Shown here piece after piece: positions 24,455-34,896 of a stretch of 64,000 bases of DNA; position 1 is the stretch's first letter; every line of letters starts with the position of its first letter. The notes below the pieces were generated by a model that worked only from the letters and a program-made list of their open reading frames with translations, ran no database searches and was not told the origin of the DNA. The position numbers and the translations under genes are program-made. This DNA comes from Phytoamicus setariae (GTDB taxonomy: Bacteria; Pseudomonadota; Alphaproteobacteria; Rhizobiales; Rhizobiaceae). Location: the NCBI RefSeq assembly GCF_016722925.1, contig NZ_JAEQNC010000001.1, positions 62,001 to 126,000 of the forward strand, read 5' to 3'.

Positions 24455-26593
24455 TTATTCAGCGTCTTCCGCGCTCTTCTTTTCCTGTGCGATTTCCTTG
24501 CCGGTCGCCTGGTCGATGATCTTCATCGAAAGGCGAACCTTGCCGCGCTCATCGAAGCCCAGCAGCTTGACCCAGACCTTCTGGCCTTCCTTGACGACAT
24601 CGCTGGTCTTGGCGACGCGTTCGGAAGCGAGCTGCGAAATGTGCACGAGACCGTCGCGCGGACCGAAGAAGTTCACGAACGCGCCGAAATCGGCGATCTT
24701 GACGACAGTGCCTTCGTAGATCTGGCCGATTTCCGGTTCAGCGACGATCGAATGGATCCACTTGCGGGCCGCTTCGATTTCCTTGCCGGATGCGGACGCG
24801 ATCTTGATCGTGCCGTCATCTTCGATGTTGATCTTGGCGCCGGTCTTTTCGACGATTTCGCGGATGACCTTGCCGCCCGAACCGATGACTTCACGGATCT
24901 TGTCGACCGGGATGTTCATGGTTTCGATGCGCGGTGCGAATTCGCCCAGCTGGCCACGGCTCTCGGAGATGGCCTTCGCCATTTCGCCGAGAATGTGGAG
25001 GCGACCGCCCTTTGCCTGGTTGAGCGCGATGCCCATGATCTCTTCGGTGATGCCTTCGATCTTGATGTCCATCTGCAGCGACGTGATACCAGCATCGGTA
25101 CCGGCCACCTTGAAGTCCATGTCGCCGAGGTGATCTTCATCGCCCAGGATGTCGGAGAGAACGGCGAAACGCTCGTCTTCCTTGATCAGGCCCATGGCGA
25201 TACCGGCAACCGGCTTGGCAAGCGGAACACCGGCATCCATCAGAGCCAGCGAAGTGCCGCAGACGGTGGCCATCGACGACGAGCCGTTGGACTCGGTGAT
25301 CTCGGAAACGACGCGCAGCGTGTAGGGGAACGCTTCCGCAGTCGGCAGCATCGGGTGGACAGCGCGCCATGCAAGCTTGCCATGGCCGATTTCGCGGCGG
25401 CCCGGGGAGCCCATGCGACCGGTTTCACCGACCGAGTAGGGAGGGAAGTTGTAGTGCAGCATGAACGTTTCTTTGTACATGCCGGTCAGGCTGTCGACAT
25501 ACTGTTCGTCTTCACCGGTGCCGAGCGTGGCAACGACGATCGCCTGCGTTTCGCCACGGGTGAACAGGGCGGAACCGTGCGTGCGCGGCAGAAGGCCGAC
25601 TTCGGCAACGATCGGGCGAACCGTTTCCAGGTCGCGGCCGTCGATGCGGCTCTTGGTGTCGAGGATGTTCCAGCGAACGATCTTCGCCTGCAGTTCCTTG
25701 AACACCGAACCGATGACGTCAGACGGATAGCTGCTGTTGCCTTCGGCGTCGACGAAATGCGCCTTGACCTTTGCCTTGACGGCATCGACGGCAGCATAGC
25801 GGGCGGCTTTTTCGGTGTTCTTGTAGGCGGCGCGGAGTTCTTCTTCCGTGAGCTTGAGCATTGCGGCTTCGAGCTCGGAATGGTCCGGTGCGGTGAAGTC
25901 GCGCGGCTCCTTGGCGGCAGCTTCAGCGAGCTTGATGATCGCGTCGATCACCGGCTGGAAGCCGCGGTGGCCGAACATGACGGCGCCGAGCATGATCTCT
26001 TCGTTGAGTTCCTTGGCTTCGGATTCAACCATCAGAACGGCTTCGGACGTACCGGCAACGACCAGATCGAGAACGCTCTCGTCGTTCTCGTCGAGATGAG
26101 GGTTGAGAACATATTCGCCGTTGATGTAGCCGACGCGTGCGCCGCCGACCGGGCCCATGAAGGGAACGCCGGAAAGCGTCAGGGCAGCCGAAGCGGCGAC
26201 CATCGACAGCACGTCCGGATCGTTTTCAAGGTCATGCTGCATGACGGTGACGACGACCTGGGTGTCGTTCTTGTAGCCAGCCGGGAAGAGCGGGCGGATC
26301 GGGCGGTCGATCAGGCGGGAAACCAGCGTTTCCTTTTCGCTCGGACGGCCTTCGCGCTTGAAGTAGCCACCCGGGATCTTGCCGGCGGCATAGGTCTTTT
26401 CCTGGTAGTTGACGGTCAGCGGGAAGAAATCCTGGCCGGGCTTCGGCTCCTTGGCGGAGACGACAGTGGCGAGAACCACGGTCTCGCCGTAGGTGGCGAG
26501 CACTGCGCCGTCAGCCTGGCGGGCGATCTTGCCCGTCTCCAGGATGAGCGGGCGGCCTGCCCATTCGATTTCTACCTTGTGGGTTTCAAACAT
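24455..26593 (-). CDS. pnp: Polyribonucleotide nucleotidyltransferase
   Basis: 712 residues, normal length. This 3'-5' phosphorolytic exoribonuclease degrades mRNA in the cytoplasm. Two RNase PH cores (about 10-240 and 310-550) surround a helical linker. The KH domain follows ([20 protein letters not shown]), then an S1 domain ([21 protein letters not shown]). It lies after rpsO on the same strand, the classical rpsO-pnp pair, though a terminator-like hairpin sits between them. Confidence 0.98.
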   Translation of the reverse strand: MFETHKVEIEWAGRPLILETGKIARQADGAVLATYGETVVLATVVSAKEPKPGQDFFPLTVNYQEKTYAAGKIPGGYFKREGRPSEKETLVSRLIDRPIRPLFPAGYKNDTQVVVTVMQHDLENDPDVLSMVAASAALTLSGVPFMGPVGGARVGYINGEYVLNPHLDENDESVLDLVVAGTSEAVLMVESEAKELNEEIMLGAVMFGHRGFQPVIDAIIKLAEAAAKEPRDFTAPDHSELEAAMLKLTEEELRAAYKNTEKAARYAAVDAVKAKVKAHFVDAEGNSSYPSDVIGSVFKELQAKIVRWNILDTKSRIDGRDLETVRPIVAEVGLLPRTHGSALFTRGETQAIVVATLGTGEDEQYVDSLTGMYKETFMLHYNFPPYSVGETGRMGSPGRREIGHGKLAWRAVHPMLPTAEAFPYTLRVVSEITESNGSSSMATVCGTSLALMDAGVPLAKPVAGIAMGLIKEDERFAVLSDILGDEDHLGDMDFKVAGTDAGITSLQMDIKIEGITEEIMGIALNQAKGGRLHILGEMAKAISESRGQLGEFAPRIETMNIPVDKIREVIGSGGKVIREIVEKTGAKINIEDDGTIKIASASGKEIEAARKWIHSIVAEPEIGQIYEGTVVKIADFGAFVNFFGPRDGLVHISQLASERVAKTSDVVKEGQKVWVKLLGFDERGKVRLSMKIIDQATGKEIAQEKKSAEDAE

Positions 26594-26801
26594 GTTTTGT
26601 CCTTTGTGTGCGCGGAGGCGATTTTACTTTCGCAATCCGCTCCGCTTTTGGGGCACATCACGGGCAAGACAGCGGGATGCTTCTTGTGTACCGGCAAACC
26701 CAGCCGGGAAACGTCCTGCAATCCTGCCCCATGATGGGCTGGTGGCATTCCCTGAGGCAACGGCCCATCCGTCTTCAGGGGGCCCGGCGAGCCGGGAAAT
26801 T

Positions 26802-26834
26802 GAAAACGGCGGAAAGGCCAGAGCCCTTCCGCCG
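26802..26834 (-). terminator. Terminator-like hairpin between rpsO and pnp
   Basis: An 11-bp stem with one mismatch (26807-26817 with 26824-26834), followed leftward by TTTTCA. It is 9 bp past the rpsO stop, so pnp may be expressed partly by read-through and partly from a promoter in the 249-bp gap. Confidence 0.75.
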
Positions 26835-26842
26835 AAAAGGTT

Positions 26843-27112
26843 TTAGCGGCGAATGCCGAGAGCCAGGATCAGCTTCTGGTAGCGGCCTTCTTCCTTCTTC
26901 TTGAGATAATCAAGAAGCGAACGGCGGCTGGAAACCATCTTCAGGAGACCACGACGGGAGTGGTTGTCCTTCTTGTGGCCCTTGAAGTGTTCGGTCAGAT
27001 TGTTGATCCGCTCGGTCAGAATGGCGACCTGAACTTCCGGAGAACCGGTATCACCTGGTACGGTTGCGTACTGGACGATGAGTTCGGCTTTGCGTTCTGC
27101 AGTAATCGACAT
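26843..27112 (-). CDS. rpsO: 30S ribosomal protein S15
   Basis: 89 residues, exactly the usual length, starting [14 protein letters not shown]. The family core [20 protein letters not shown] and [20 protein letters not shown] is intact. It binds the central domain of 16S rRNA. The start at 27112 is chosen by family length; an upstream in-frame ATG would add 14 residues unlike the family. Confidence 0.98.
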   Translation of the reverse strand: MSITAERKAELIVQYATVPGDTGSPEVQVAILTERINNLTEHFKGHKKDNHSRRGLLKMVSSRRSLLDYLKKKEEGRYQKLILALGIRR

Positions 27113-27316
27113 CGGTAATCCTTTCGATTTTTTTGGATTTTTAGAGACGCCCAAAGCCGGGATGTCGTCCAGCTCTGGCCAGTGAAAGCAAAGAAAACTC
27201 GTTTGCTGGCGCGGCCTATAGACGAATTTTAGGCAAAAGGAAAGGGCCGCATGCGAATCGGTTTGATCCGGGCGGCGGCCTGGACCGGATGGCGGTCATG
27301 CGCGGGTGCGTCAGCG

Positions 27317-27694
27317 TCAGGCCGCGGTGGCGCGTTCGGCCTCGTCGCAAAGGCCGAGTGCCTTCAGCCTCAGACGGTGACTGACATCGACAATGGCTTC
27401 GATCGCCGGCATCAACTCGCCACCAAGCGGCGTCAGCGCATATTCCACCGAGGGGGGTGATGTCGGCATCACCTGGCGGTTCAGGATGCCGCGCCCCTCC
27501 AGTTCCTTGAGCCGTGTGCTGAGCACCTTTGACGAAATGGTGGGAATGTCGGCGCGTAGTTCGGAAAACCGGCGCGGGCCCTGGCTCAGATACCAGATGA
27601 TATTCGGCGTCCAGGCGCCCGAAAGCAGCCCCATGCATTTGGCGAGAGGGCAGGAAGGGTGGGGCGCGGTGTTCTTGCGACGCTTCAGCGGCAT
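27317..27694 (-). CDS. HxlR-family (MarR-like) transcriptional regulator
   Basis: 125 residues. The family pattern is clear: CPLAKCMGLLSGAWTPNIIW, then GPRRFSELRADIPTISSKVL and LKELEGRGILNR, the winged helix. Two cysteines lie near residues 15 and 20; in some HxlR proteins such a cysteine senses electrophiles or oxidants. It is divergent from the glutathione transferase gene across 138 bp with repeated GGTTAC elements, so it probably controls that operon. Confidence 0.9.
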   Translation of the reverse strand: MPLKRRKNTAPHPSCPLAKCMGLLSGAWTPNIIWYLSQGPRRFSELRADIPTISSKVLSTRLKELEGRGILNRQVMPTSPPSVEYALTPLGGELMPAIEAIVDVSHRLRLKALGLCDEAERATAA

Positions 27695-27715
27695 GGAGTC
27701 TCACTCCCGATATCA

Positions 27716-27767
27716 GGTTACCCGGCGGTTATCACGAAATCATGGTTACCACAAGAATGGTGGTTAC
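27716..27767. promoter_or_regulatory. Candidate HxlR operator region
   Basis: GGTTAC occurs at 27716, 27744 and 27762. The last two flank an inverted repeat ACCAC-N7-GTGGT at 27748-27764. These lie midway between the divergent HxlR and glutathione transferase starts. Confidence 0.55.
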
Positions 27768-27832
27768 AAATGGATACTAGATCACATAGGTAAACCGCGC
27801 AAACAGCGTTTCGCAACCCAGGAGAACCATAG

Positions 27833-28441
27833 ATGAAGTTGTACTATTCCCCCGGCGCCTGCTCAATGGCATCCCACGTCGTTCTGAATGAAATTGGCAA
27901 GCCGTTCGAAATCGAGAAGGTCGACACCAAGACCAAGGTCATGGAGAGCGGGCGCGACTATTGGGCGATCAATCCCAAGGGGGCCGTTCCGGCGCTCGAC
28001 ATCGGTGGTGGCGAAGTGCTGACCGAGGGGCCGGCTATCCTGCAGTACATTGCCGACACCAATGGCGCGACGGAACTTGCCCCGCCGGCCGGCACCCTTG
28101 ACCGCGCCCGTGTGCAGGAAATGCTGAACTATGTCGGATCCGAACTGCACAAGGCTTTCAGCCCGCTCTTCCATCCAGGCAAGACAGATGCGGAAAAGGA
28201 TGCCTTGCGCGAAGGGGTGGCCAAGAAGTTCGCGTGGCTGGAATCGCGTCTCGCAGATGGCCGGACTTACCTGACCGGCGCCAACTTCACCGTTGCTGAC
28301 GCCTATGCCTTCGTCGTGACCAACTGGTCGCATATGACCGGCATATCGCTCGCCGCCTGGCCCAAGCTGACGGCCTATATGGAACGCGTCGCCGCGCGTC
28401 CGGCCGTTCAGGCGACGCTGAAGGCCGAAGGCCTGATCTGA
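27833..28441 (+). CDS. Glutathione S-transferase, beta-class-like
   Basis: 202 residues. The N-terminal thioredoxin fold opens KLYYSPGACSMASHVVLNE with C10, the conserved cysteine of bacterial beta-class enzymes. NPKGAVPAL and LTEGPAILQYIAD form the glutathione site. The C-terminal helical domain has LTGANFTVADAYAFVVTNW. It conjugates or reduces electrophiles with glutathione in the cytoplasm; the substrate is not evident. CAGGAGAA precedes the ATG. It is first of a three-gene run with the NTF2-like and tautomerase genes. Confidence 0.93.
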   Translation: MKLYYSPGACSMASHVVLNEIGKPFEIEKVDTKTKVMESGRDYWAINPKGAVPALDIGGGEVLTEGPAILQYIADTNGATELAPPAGTLDRARVQEMLNYVGSELHKAFSPLFHPGKTDAEKDALREGVAKKFAWLESRLADGRTYLTGANFTVADAYAFVVTNWSHMTGISLAAWPKLTAYMERVAARPAVQATLKAEGLI

Positions 28442-28463
28442 GCATGAAGAGGAGGGAGCGATC

Positions 28464-28841
28464 ATGAGCAGTGCATTTGCTGAAATCGAAGCAGTGTTGC
28501 GGGACTATTTCGATGGTCTGTACTTCAGCGACACGGTGCGGCTCGCCCGCGTGTTCCATCCGCAGGCGCAATATGTATCGGCTTCCGATGGCTCCCTGCT
28601 TTACCGCACGATGGGGGAATATTTCCCCATCGTCGCAGCCCGGCCATCGCCGGCAAGCCGTAGCGAGCCGCGTCGCGACAGCATCGTTTCCATAGAGTTT
28701 GCCGGGCCGGCCACGGCAACCGCGCGGGTGAACTGTGCGATCGGCGACAAGTTTTTTACCGATTGCCTGTCGCTGATCCGGCTGGAGGGGCGCTGGCAGA
28801 TCATTTCGAAGGTTTTCCACCACGACATCATCGCAAGCTGA
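28464..28841 (+). CDS. NTF2/SnoaL-like small protein
   Basis: 125 residues of the cone-shaped NTF2-like fold, in the lumazine-binding-like group: IEAVLRDYFDGLYFSDTVRL, then FHPQAQYVS, and C-terminal FFTDCLSLIRLEGRWQIISK. No catalytic residues can be assigned. GAGGAGGGAG precedes the ATG. It is 22 bp after the glutathione transferase and 9 bp before the tautomerase, so co-expression is expected. Confidence 0.85.
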   Translation: MSSAFAEIEAVLRDYFDGLYFSDTVRLARVFHPQAQYVSASDGSLLYRTMGEYFPIVAARPSPASRSEPRRDSIVSIEFAGPATATARVNCAIGDKFFTDCLSLIRLEGRWQIISKVFHHDIIAS

Positions 28842-28850
28842 GGAGCGCCC

Positions 28851-29066
28851 ATGCCGTATGTCAACATCAAGATCACCCGCGAGGGTGCGACAAGCGAACA
28901 GAAGGCGGCGCTTATAAAGGGCGTTACTGATCTTCTGGTCGATGTGCTGGGCAAGAACCCGGCCACGACGGTCGTCGTTATCGATGAGGTCGAGATGGAG
29001 CATTGGGGTATCGGCGGCCTGCCGGTGGAAGAGTACCGGAAGAAGGCCGCCGCAAAGCCGGCTTAG
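28851..29066 (+). CDS. 4-oxalocrotonate tautomerase-family protein
   Basis: 71 residues. After Met removal Pro-1 ([12 protein letters not shown]) is the expected catalytic base. The rest ([37 protein letters not shown]) fits the family. GAGGAGCG precedes the ATG. It ends convergently with truB, overlapping it by 4 bp. A role in electrophile or enol handling with its operon partners is inferred. Confidence 0.9.
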   Translation: MPYVNIKITREGATSEQKAALIKGVTDLLVDVLGKNPATTVVVIDEVEMEHWGIGGLPVEEYRKKAAAKPA

Positions 29067-29992
29067 CCGAACACCCGCTTGGGGCGGAATTCGCCTTCCT
29101 CGATGGCGCCGATGGCGATCAGTTCGCCCTTGGCGGTGGCGTAGGCTTCCGGCACCGGCAGCGGCGCGTCACGGCCCCGAAGGATGATTGGATTGCCTGA
29201 TCGCAGGCGGCGAGCCTGATCATCGCTGATGGCAAGATGCGGCAGCGCCGAAAGCGCTTCGCCGGTGTCGATGAGGAACGCATCGAGCGCGGCGAGCCGC
29301 TCGTCCATGTCCTCGATGCTTTCGAGTGCGACCAGCTCGGCCAATGGCACCATCTTGTCCTCGTCGAACGGCGCCACATATGAACGGCGAAGTTCCGAGA
29401 TGTGGCCGTAGCAGCCGAGATCACGGCCAAAATCGCGTGCCAGAGACCGCACGTAAGTGCCTTTGCCGCATTCGACTTCAAACCAGGCACGATCCTGTTC
29501 CGCCTTGACGAGCGTCAGACGATGGATTTCCACCTCGCGTGCCGGAATCTCGACAGTCTCCCCCTCGCGGGCCAGATCGTAAGCGCGCTCGCCGGCAATC
29601 TTGATGGCGGAGAACTGCGGCGGGATCTGCTGGATCACGCCGGTATAGTTGGGAAGGATCGCGCGAATGGCTTCCTCGGCAGGACGGTTCTCAGAGGTCT
29701 GGGTTGCTTGCCCCTCGAGATCGTCAGTCGAGCGCTCTTCACCCCAGGAGACCGTGAATTCATAGATCTTGCGGCCATCCATGACGTATGGCACCGTCTT
29801 GGTGGCGTCGCCCAGCGCGATCGGCAGCATGCCGGAGGCGAGCGGATCGAGCGTGCCGGCGTGTCCGGCCTTCTGCGCCTTGAACAGCCACTTGATCTTG
29901 GAGACGGCTTCGGTCGAGCCGAAGTCCACAGGCTTGTCGAGGATCAGCCAGCCGGAAATCGGGCGGCCCTTGGGTTTTCTTGGCTTGGACAT
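29063..29992 (-). CDS. truB: tRNA pseudouridine(55) synthase
   Basis: 309 residues. It forms pseudouridine 55 in the T-loop of tRNAs. The catalytic Asp is in [23 protein letters not shown]-type sequence (visible as [20 protein letters not shown]). [12 protein letters not shown] and the N-terminal [18 protein letters not shown] are also typical. It starts 2 bp after the rbfA stop, so the two are co-translated or at least co-transcribed. Confidence 0.97.
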   Translation of the reverse strand: MSKPRKPKGRPISGWLILDKPVDFGSTEAVSKIKWLFKAQKAGHAGTLDPLASGMLPIALGDATKTVPYVMDGRKIYEFTVSWGEERSTDDLEGQATQTSENRPAEEAIRAILPNYTGVIQQIPPQFSAIKIAGERAYDLAREGETVEIPAREVEIHRLTLVKAEQDRAWFEVECGKGTYVRSLARDFGRDLGCYGHISELRRSYVAPFDEDKMVPLAELVALESIEDMDERLAALDAFLIDTGEALSALPHLAISDDQARRLRSGNPIILRGRDAPLPVPEAYATAKGELIAIGAIEEGEFRPKRVFG

Positions 29993-29994
29993 GC

Positions 29995-30402
29995 TTAGTC
30001 TTGGTCTTCTTCTTCATTGTCGAGGTCGCGGGCAACTTCCGGGGATTTCAGAAGTTCGTCGATCTTGCGGTAATTTTCGAAGCTGGTGTCGTCGCGGAAG
30101 CGGACTTCCGGCATGTATTTCATCTGCCGGAGTGCGCCGCCGATTTTGCCGCGAATGAATTTCGCGTTGCGGTTCAGCGCGGCGACGATTTCATCGTGGT
30201 TCTTGGCGCCAAGCGGCGTGACATACGCCGTCGCGATCTTGAGATCCGGTGACATACGCACTTCCGAAATCGACACGACTGCATTTTCGATCACGGGATC
30301 AATGATCTCGCGGCGCTGCAGCACCTGAGTGACTGCTGAACGGACTTGCTCGCCTACCCGCAACATGCGCTGCGAGGGCGAGGAGGATGTGGCTTTAGAC
30401 AT
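29995..30402 (-). CDS. rbfA: 30S ribosome-binding factor A
   Basis: 135 residues from the ATG at 30402 ([20 protein letters not shown]). The single KH-like domain shows [20 protein letters not shown] and the C-terminal [20 protein letters not shown]. It assists 16S rRNA maturation in cold. It ends with an acidic tail. A longer frame upstream to 30516 is unlike the family. It is followed immediately by truB. Confidence 0.96.
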   Translation of the reverse strand: MSKATSSSPSQRMLRVGEQVRSAVTQVLQRREIIDPVIENAVVSISEVRMSPDLKIATAYVTPLGAKNHDEIVAALNRNAKFIRGKIGGALRQMKYMPEVRFRDDTSFENYRKIDELLKSPEVARDLDNEEEDQD

Positions 30403-30551
30403 GGTGCTTCCAATGGGGCCAAAACGGCCAACGCTCAAGCGGGCTGGAATGAACCTTTTGCGCCAAAACGTCAAGTGCGGAGCCGAAATCGGTGTCAGAG
30501 AGTGCGACGACTCCACGCTTTGCTGGGTAGCTCCGAGGGAGGCGGTGCTGC

Positions 30552-31247
30552 TCAGGCTGCCTGATCCAGCGCGTTTTCGCGTTCCTCTTCCTGCTCGAAA
30601 AGCGGCACGACCTGCGCTTCCAGGCGCAGGTCGGCGAGCAGGACGGACGCCCGGTGGAAGGCCTCCTTGTTGGGGAATGCACGCTCAGGCAGGTAGGCGA
30701 TGAAGGCATCGCCCAAAACCTCGATGCGGCCGCACGACACGACAACATCGCGCACGGTGCCCCACGGCATCCAGACGGTGACGTCGCCCGATGTCGTCTC
30801 GATGCCGTTGTCATAGACGTCGGTGTCGATGAACTGGCCGGTTTCCAGCTGCGTCTCGAAGGATTGGCGGCGCAGCCTGTCGAGATAGCGCGACCGGCCG
30901 AGGACCAGCGCGGCGATCAGGATCACGAATGGCAGGAACTGGAAGAGTACGACCGAAAGTGTCGGAATCATCTGTGCGTCCAGAACCAGCGGCAATGCGA
31001 AGCGGCGATAGAGTTCCATCAGCAGGCCGATGGCGAGGCCAGAGGCTATGGCGCCCGCAAGGACGAGCCAAGTGTAGCGTGGGCGTGGGGCGGTCATATG
31101 CCAGCGTCCCGCAGAGAGCATGACTTCGACATGCTCGGCCGGGTCACGCTCGAACGAAATGGAGAGGCGCCGGTTCACGGCCTCATAGCGAGCGAGGTTA
31201 TTTGACTTTGGCTGAGGTGCGTATCTGAGCATTTCCAAACCGTCCAT
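30552..31247 (-). CDS. YcxB-like two-helix membrane protein
   Basis: 231 residues from the ATG at 31247; several starts are close together and none has a strong ribosome site. Two hydrophobic segments (about 55-80 and 95-115: [20 protein letters not shown] and [19 protein letters not shown]) separate a short N-terminal region from a C-terminal YcxB-like domain with [18 protein letters not shown] and [18 protein letters not shown]. The function of this family is unknown. It lies between the infB terminator and rbfA on the same strand. Confidence 0.75.
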   Translation of the reverse strand: MDGLEMLRYAPQPKSNNLARYEAVNRRLSISFERDPAEHVEVMLSAGRWHMTAPRPRYTWLVLAGAIASGLAIGLLMELYRRFALPLVLDAQMIPTLSVVLFQFLPFVILIAALVLGRSRYLDRLRRQSFETQLETGQFIDTDVYDNGIETTSGDVTVWMPWGTVRDVVVSCGRIEVLGDAFIAYLPERAFPNKEAFHRASVLLADLRLEAQVVPLFEQEEERENALDQAA

Positions 31248-31411
31248 GCGATGAAAGGAATACATCCAATGCACAGGGGTCTAGCGCAGCAGGCTTGTTA
31301 CAAACTTGCGTGCCAGTTGCTTTGCATAAAAAATGCGAGGCGACAACGCAAGGCGGCGCTCGGCAAATGGTTGCCATCTTCAGGTTAGTGTGTGGCAGTA
31401 GCGCCTGTCGC

Positions 31412-31440
31412 AAAAAAAATGGCGGCCAAAGCCGCCATTT
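31412..31440 (-). terminator. Terminator of the rimP-nusA-infB operon
   Basis: A perfect 10-bp stem (31417-31426 with 31431-31440) with loop CAAA. Reading leftward it is followed by a run of eight T residues counting the stem end. It lies 26 bp past the infB stop and separates infB from the YcxB-like gene, rbfA and truB. Confidence 0.92.
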
Positions 31441-31465
31441 TCTGGATCATTATATCTTCGCAAGC

Positions 31466-34156
31466 TTAGAGCGTCCGGGTGATCATTTCCACGCGGAAGC
31501 ACTCGATGACGTCGCCTGCGCGAATGTCTTCGTAGTTCTCGAACGCCATGCCACACTCCTGGCCGGTCTGCACTTCCGAGACTTCGTCCTTGAAGCGCTT
31601 GAGGGTCTTGAGCTTGCCTTCGTGGATGACGACGTTGTCGCGCAGCAGGCGAACACCGACGCCACGTTCCACCTTGCCTTCGGTAACCTGGCAACCGGCG
31701 ACCTTGCCGACCTTGGTGATGTTGAACACTTCCCGGATCGTTGCATAACCGAGGAAGGTTTCGCGGCGCTCCGGCGGAAGCAGGCCCGACATCGCTGCCT
31801 TCACGTCATCTGTCAGATCGTAGATGATGTTGTAGTAGCGGATCTCGATGCCGGCACGTTCGGCGGCATCGCGAGCCTGCGGATTGGCACGCACGTTGAA
31901 GCCGATGATCGCGGCATTGGAAGCCTCTGCCAGCGAAATATCGGACTCGGTGATCGCACCAGCGCCCGAATGGACGATACGGGCGCGGACTTCGCCGGTG
32001 GAGATCTTGTCGAGTGCGCCGGCAATGGCTTCGATCGAGCCCTGCACGTCGCCCTTGATGACCAGCGGGAATTCCTTGACGCCGGCAGCGGTGAGCTGCG
32101 TCATCATCTGTTCCAGCGAGCCGCGCTGGCCAGCATGGCGGGCAACAGCCTTCTCGCGGGTCAGGCGCTGACGGTATTCGGCGATTTCGCGGGCGCGGCC
32201 TTCATTTTCAGCCACGGCGAAACGGTCACCCGCCTGCGGCGTGCCCTGCAGACCGAGGATTTCGACCGGCGTTGCAGGACCGGCTTCCTTGATGTGGTCG
32301 CCACGGTCGTTGACCAGCGCACGCACACGACCCCACTGGTCGCCGGCGACGATGATCTGGCCCGGACGCAGCGTGCCCTTCTGAACGAGAACGGTCGCAA
32401 CGGAACCCCGGCCGCGATCGAGCTTGGCTTCGACCACAGAGCCTTCTGCCGTCCGGTTCGGATTGGCGCGAAGGTCGAGGATTTCAGCCTGGAGGACGAT
32501 TGCTTCCAGCAACTTGTCGAGGCCGGCACCGGTCTTGGCCGAAACTTCGACGTCGAGCACTTCACCACCCATCGATTCCACGAACACTTCGTGCTGCAGA
32601 AGTTCGGTGCGAACCTTCTGCGGATTGGCGGATGGCTTGTCGACCTTGTTGATCGCCACGATGATCGGCACACCGGCCGCCTTTGCGTGGTTGATCGATT
32701 CGATCGTCTGCGGCATCACGCTGTCATCGGCGGCGACCACGAGGATCGCGATGTCGGTGACCTGCGCACCACGAGCACGCATTGCGGTAAACGCGGCGTG
32801 GCCTGGCGTGTCGATGAAGGTGATCTTGCTGCCGTTCTGCTCGACCTGATAAGCGCCGATATGCTGGGTGATGCCACCGGCTTCGCCGGCAACCACGTTT
32901 GCATGGCGGATCGCATCGAGAAGCGAGGTCTTGCCGTGGTCGACGTGGCCCATGATGGTCACGACAGGCGGACGCGGCAGCATTTCGCCTTCTTCGTCAT
33001 CGCGGTTGAAGATGCCGATTTCGACGTCGGATTCCGAAACGCGCTTGACGGTGTGGCCGAATTCGACCGCGATCAGTTCAGCAAGGTCGGCATCGATGAT
33101 GTCGCCCGCCTTCATCATCTGGCCTTCCTTCATCAGGAACTTGATGACGTCGACCGAACGTTCGGACATACGCTGGCTGAGTTCCTGGATGGAAATCGTT
33201 TCCGGAAGGATGACTTCGCGCAGAACCTTTTCGCGCACTTCCTGCATCTGGCTGCGGCGGAATTTCTCCTGCCGGCGGCGCATTGCCGAAAGCGAGCGGC
33301 CGCGCTGCGTGCCGTCTTCATCTTCTCCGCCGACGACGACCTTGGTTGGCGCGCGGCGGTTATCTTCGACCTTGCGAACAGGCTTGGCGACTTCGACGCG
33401 GCTGGGAAGCTTGCCACGCACGGGAGTCCCGCGGCTACGGCTTTCTTCTTCCTCGTCGCGGCCGCGGCCACGGCCCGGCACTGCGACGCCAGGCTTTCCT
33501 GGAGCTGCAGGCTGCAGGACAGCGGGAGCCGCCGGACGGCCATCGGGACGACGTGCCTGCGGAGCCGCGCTGTCGGTGCGACGGACAAGCTCGGCTGGGG
33601 CCGCAGGTGCAACCCGTTCGACGACCGGTTCGGCCTTGACTTCAGCGACCGGCTCGACTGCTGGGCGAGAGGCTTCTTCTGCCTTGCGGGCAGCATCTTC
33701 GGCGGCCTGACGTGCGGCTTCCTCGGCCATCGCCTTTTCACGGCGAACGGCTTCTTCGGCGCGAGCCTTGGCTTCGGCTGCATCGCGTACCGCAGCTTCG
33801 GCGAGCGCGCGGCGACGGGCTTCCATTTCACCGGCGGAAAGCTCGTTCAGCACGTTGCCGGTGCGCGAAGGCTCCGGACGGCGCTGCGGCTCGGGTCGGC
33901 GCGGCTGTTCCTGCTGATGGATGCGAGGCTGCGGCTGCACAGGTTGCGGTGCGGGTTTCGCCACGATCGGCGTAACTACTGCCGGCTTGTCATCAGGACC
34001 TGAATGACGGCGTTTGCGGGTCTCCACGACAACGGCCTTCGTGCGGCCGCGCCCCATGTCCTGGCGCACCGTACCCTGCTGCAGCCCGGACGGCTTCAGC
34101 GTCAGGGTCTTCTTGCCAGATACATGCAGTGTCTTGTCGTCGTTGTTGTCCGTCAT
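31466..34156 (-). CDS. infB: Translation initiation factor IF-2
   Basis: 896 residues from the ATG at 34156 ([20 protein letters not shown]). It delivers fMet-tRNA to the 30S subunit. The N-terminal ~390 residues are low-complexity, rich in Arg, Ala, Glu and Pro. The GTPase domain carries [23 protein letters not shown] and NKVDK; domains II to IV follow with VKADVQGS-type sequence ([13 protein letters not shown]). It is last in the rimP-nusA-ylxR-infB operon. Confidence 0.98.
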   Translation of the reverse strand: MTDNNDDKTLHVSGKKTLTLKPSGLQQGTVRQDMGRGRTKAVVVETRKRRHSGPDDKPAVVTPIVAKPAPQPVQPQPRIHQQEQPRRPEPQRRPEPSRTGNVLNELSAGEMEARRRALAEAAVRDAAEAKARAEEAVRREKAMAEEAARQAAEDAARKAEEASRPAVEPVAEVKAEPVVERVAPAAPAELVRRTDSAAPQARRPDGRPAAPAVLQPAAPGKPGVAVPGRGRGRDEEEESRSRGTPVRGKLPSRVEVAKPVRKVEDNRRAPTKVVVGGEDEDGTQRGRSLSAMRRRQEKFRRSQMQEVREKVLREVILPETISIQELSQRMSERSVDVIKFLMKEGQMMKAGDIIDADLAELIAVEFGHTVKRVSESDVEIGIFNRDDEEGEMLPRPPVVTIMGHVDHGKTSLLDAIRHANVVAGEAGGITQHIGAYQVEQNGSKITFIDTPGHAAFTAMRARGAQVTDIAILVVAADDSVMPQTIESINHAKAAGVPIIVAINKVDKPSANPQKVRTELLQHEVFVESMGGEVLDVEVSAKTGAGLDKLLEAIVLQAEILDLRANPNRTAEGSVVEAKLDRGRGSVATVLVQKGTLRPGQIIVAGDQWGRVRALVNDRGDHIKEAGPATPVEILGLQGTPQAGDRFAVAENEGRAREIAEYRQRLTREKAVARHAGQRGSLEQMMTQLTAAGVKEFPLVIKGDVQGSIEAIAGALDKISTGEVRARIVHSGAGAITESDISLAEASNAAIIGFNVRANPQARDAAERAGIEIRYYNIIYDLTDDVKAAMSGLLPPERRETFLGYATIREVFNITKVGKVAGCQVTEGKVERGVGVRLLRDNVVIHEGKLKTLKRFKDEVSEVQTGQECGMAFENYEDIRAGDVIECFRVEMITRTL

Positions 34157-34225
34157 TCCGGTCCCGTTCTTCCAGAGCAGCTCTACATCACAGCAGGCGC
34201 CCTTCGCCTTCAAAAAATCGCGGCA

Positions 34226-34876
34226 TCAGTTGCCCGATGCCTTTTGCGCGTTGCCGCCACGATAGCTCTCAAGCAGTTTCGCGCGCTTCACTACACCCTC
34301 ACCGGCCTGCCCTGCAAGCGCTACGGCGTGGATAAATGCATTATCGCCCATTAGTTCCTGCATTTCCTCATAGGAAATCATCTGGAACGAGGGCACCTGT
34401 TCCGGCTCGTCCATGACGAGCGCCCAGGCCTTGCGGGCCTGTGCAATCTTTCTTACCCCGTCGGGGGCGGCATCGGTCGCGTGGAACACAGCAAGTGCTT
34501 CACCAGACCGTACGGCATTGTCGACCTTCGTGCTGCCGGAAAGGAATTGTCCAGCTTTGCGGGCCATGTTCATCATGCCGGTCATGTTCATGACCAGCAG
34601 CCGATCGACCTGGCTGGCGAGGTCCGCCGCAGGTTTCACGTCCTTTTTCAGTGCCCGTGCAAATATGTTCTTCTGCACGGCCTTTTCGAGCAGCGGCCGT
34701 TCGGCTTTCACCGAGCAGCCGCGTCCTGGCAATACACGCTTCAGGTCCGGCACCACCGAGCCATCCGGCCCGGCGACGAAGCGGATCATGTCCTCCGCCG
34801 GATGCGTCTCGCGTGTTACGATGCACATGCGTTCACTCATGAATTCGTCCGGATCCAGGTCTTTTTCGGATTGCAT
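34226..34876 (-). CDS. YlxR-type RNA-binding protein fused to an L7Ae-like domain
   Basis: 216 residues from the ATG at 34876; an in-frame TTG at 34900 is less likely. The first ~90 residues are the YlxR/DUF448 domain (RMCIVTRETHPAEDMIRFV, then LPGRGCSVKAERPLLEKAV). From about residue 105 there is an L7Ae-like segment (GMMNMARKAGQFLSGSTKVD, ALVMDEPEQVPSF). The fusion is usual in alphaproteobacteria, between nusA and infB. It starts 21 bp after nusA. Confidence 0.92.
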   Translation of the reverse strand: MQSEKDLDPDEFMSERMCIVTRETHPAEDMIRFVAGPDGSVVPDLKRVLPGRGCSVKAERPLLEKAVQKNIFARALKKDVKPAADLASQVDRLLVMNMTGMMNMARKAGQFLSGSTKVDNAVRSGEALAVFHATDAAPDGVRKIAQARKAWALVMDEPEQVPSFQMISYEEMQELMGDNAFIHAVALAGQAGEGVVKRAKLLESYRGGNAQKASGN

Positions 34877-34896
34877 GAGTGATCGCCGCCTTTGTC

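Noticed and set aside
24641-26734. A 697-codon open frame on the plus strand
   Set aside because: It is antisense to pnp, whose conserved domains are certain. The product has no recognisable motif.
31295-34003. A 902-codon open frame on the plus strand
   Set aside because: It is antisense to infB, has no ribosome site, no family-like sequence and reflects infB codon bias in a GC-rich genome.
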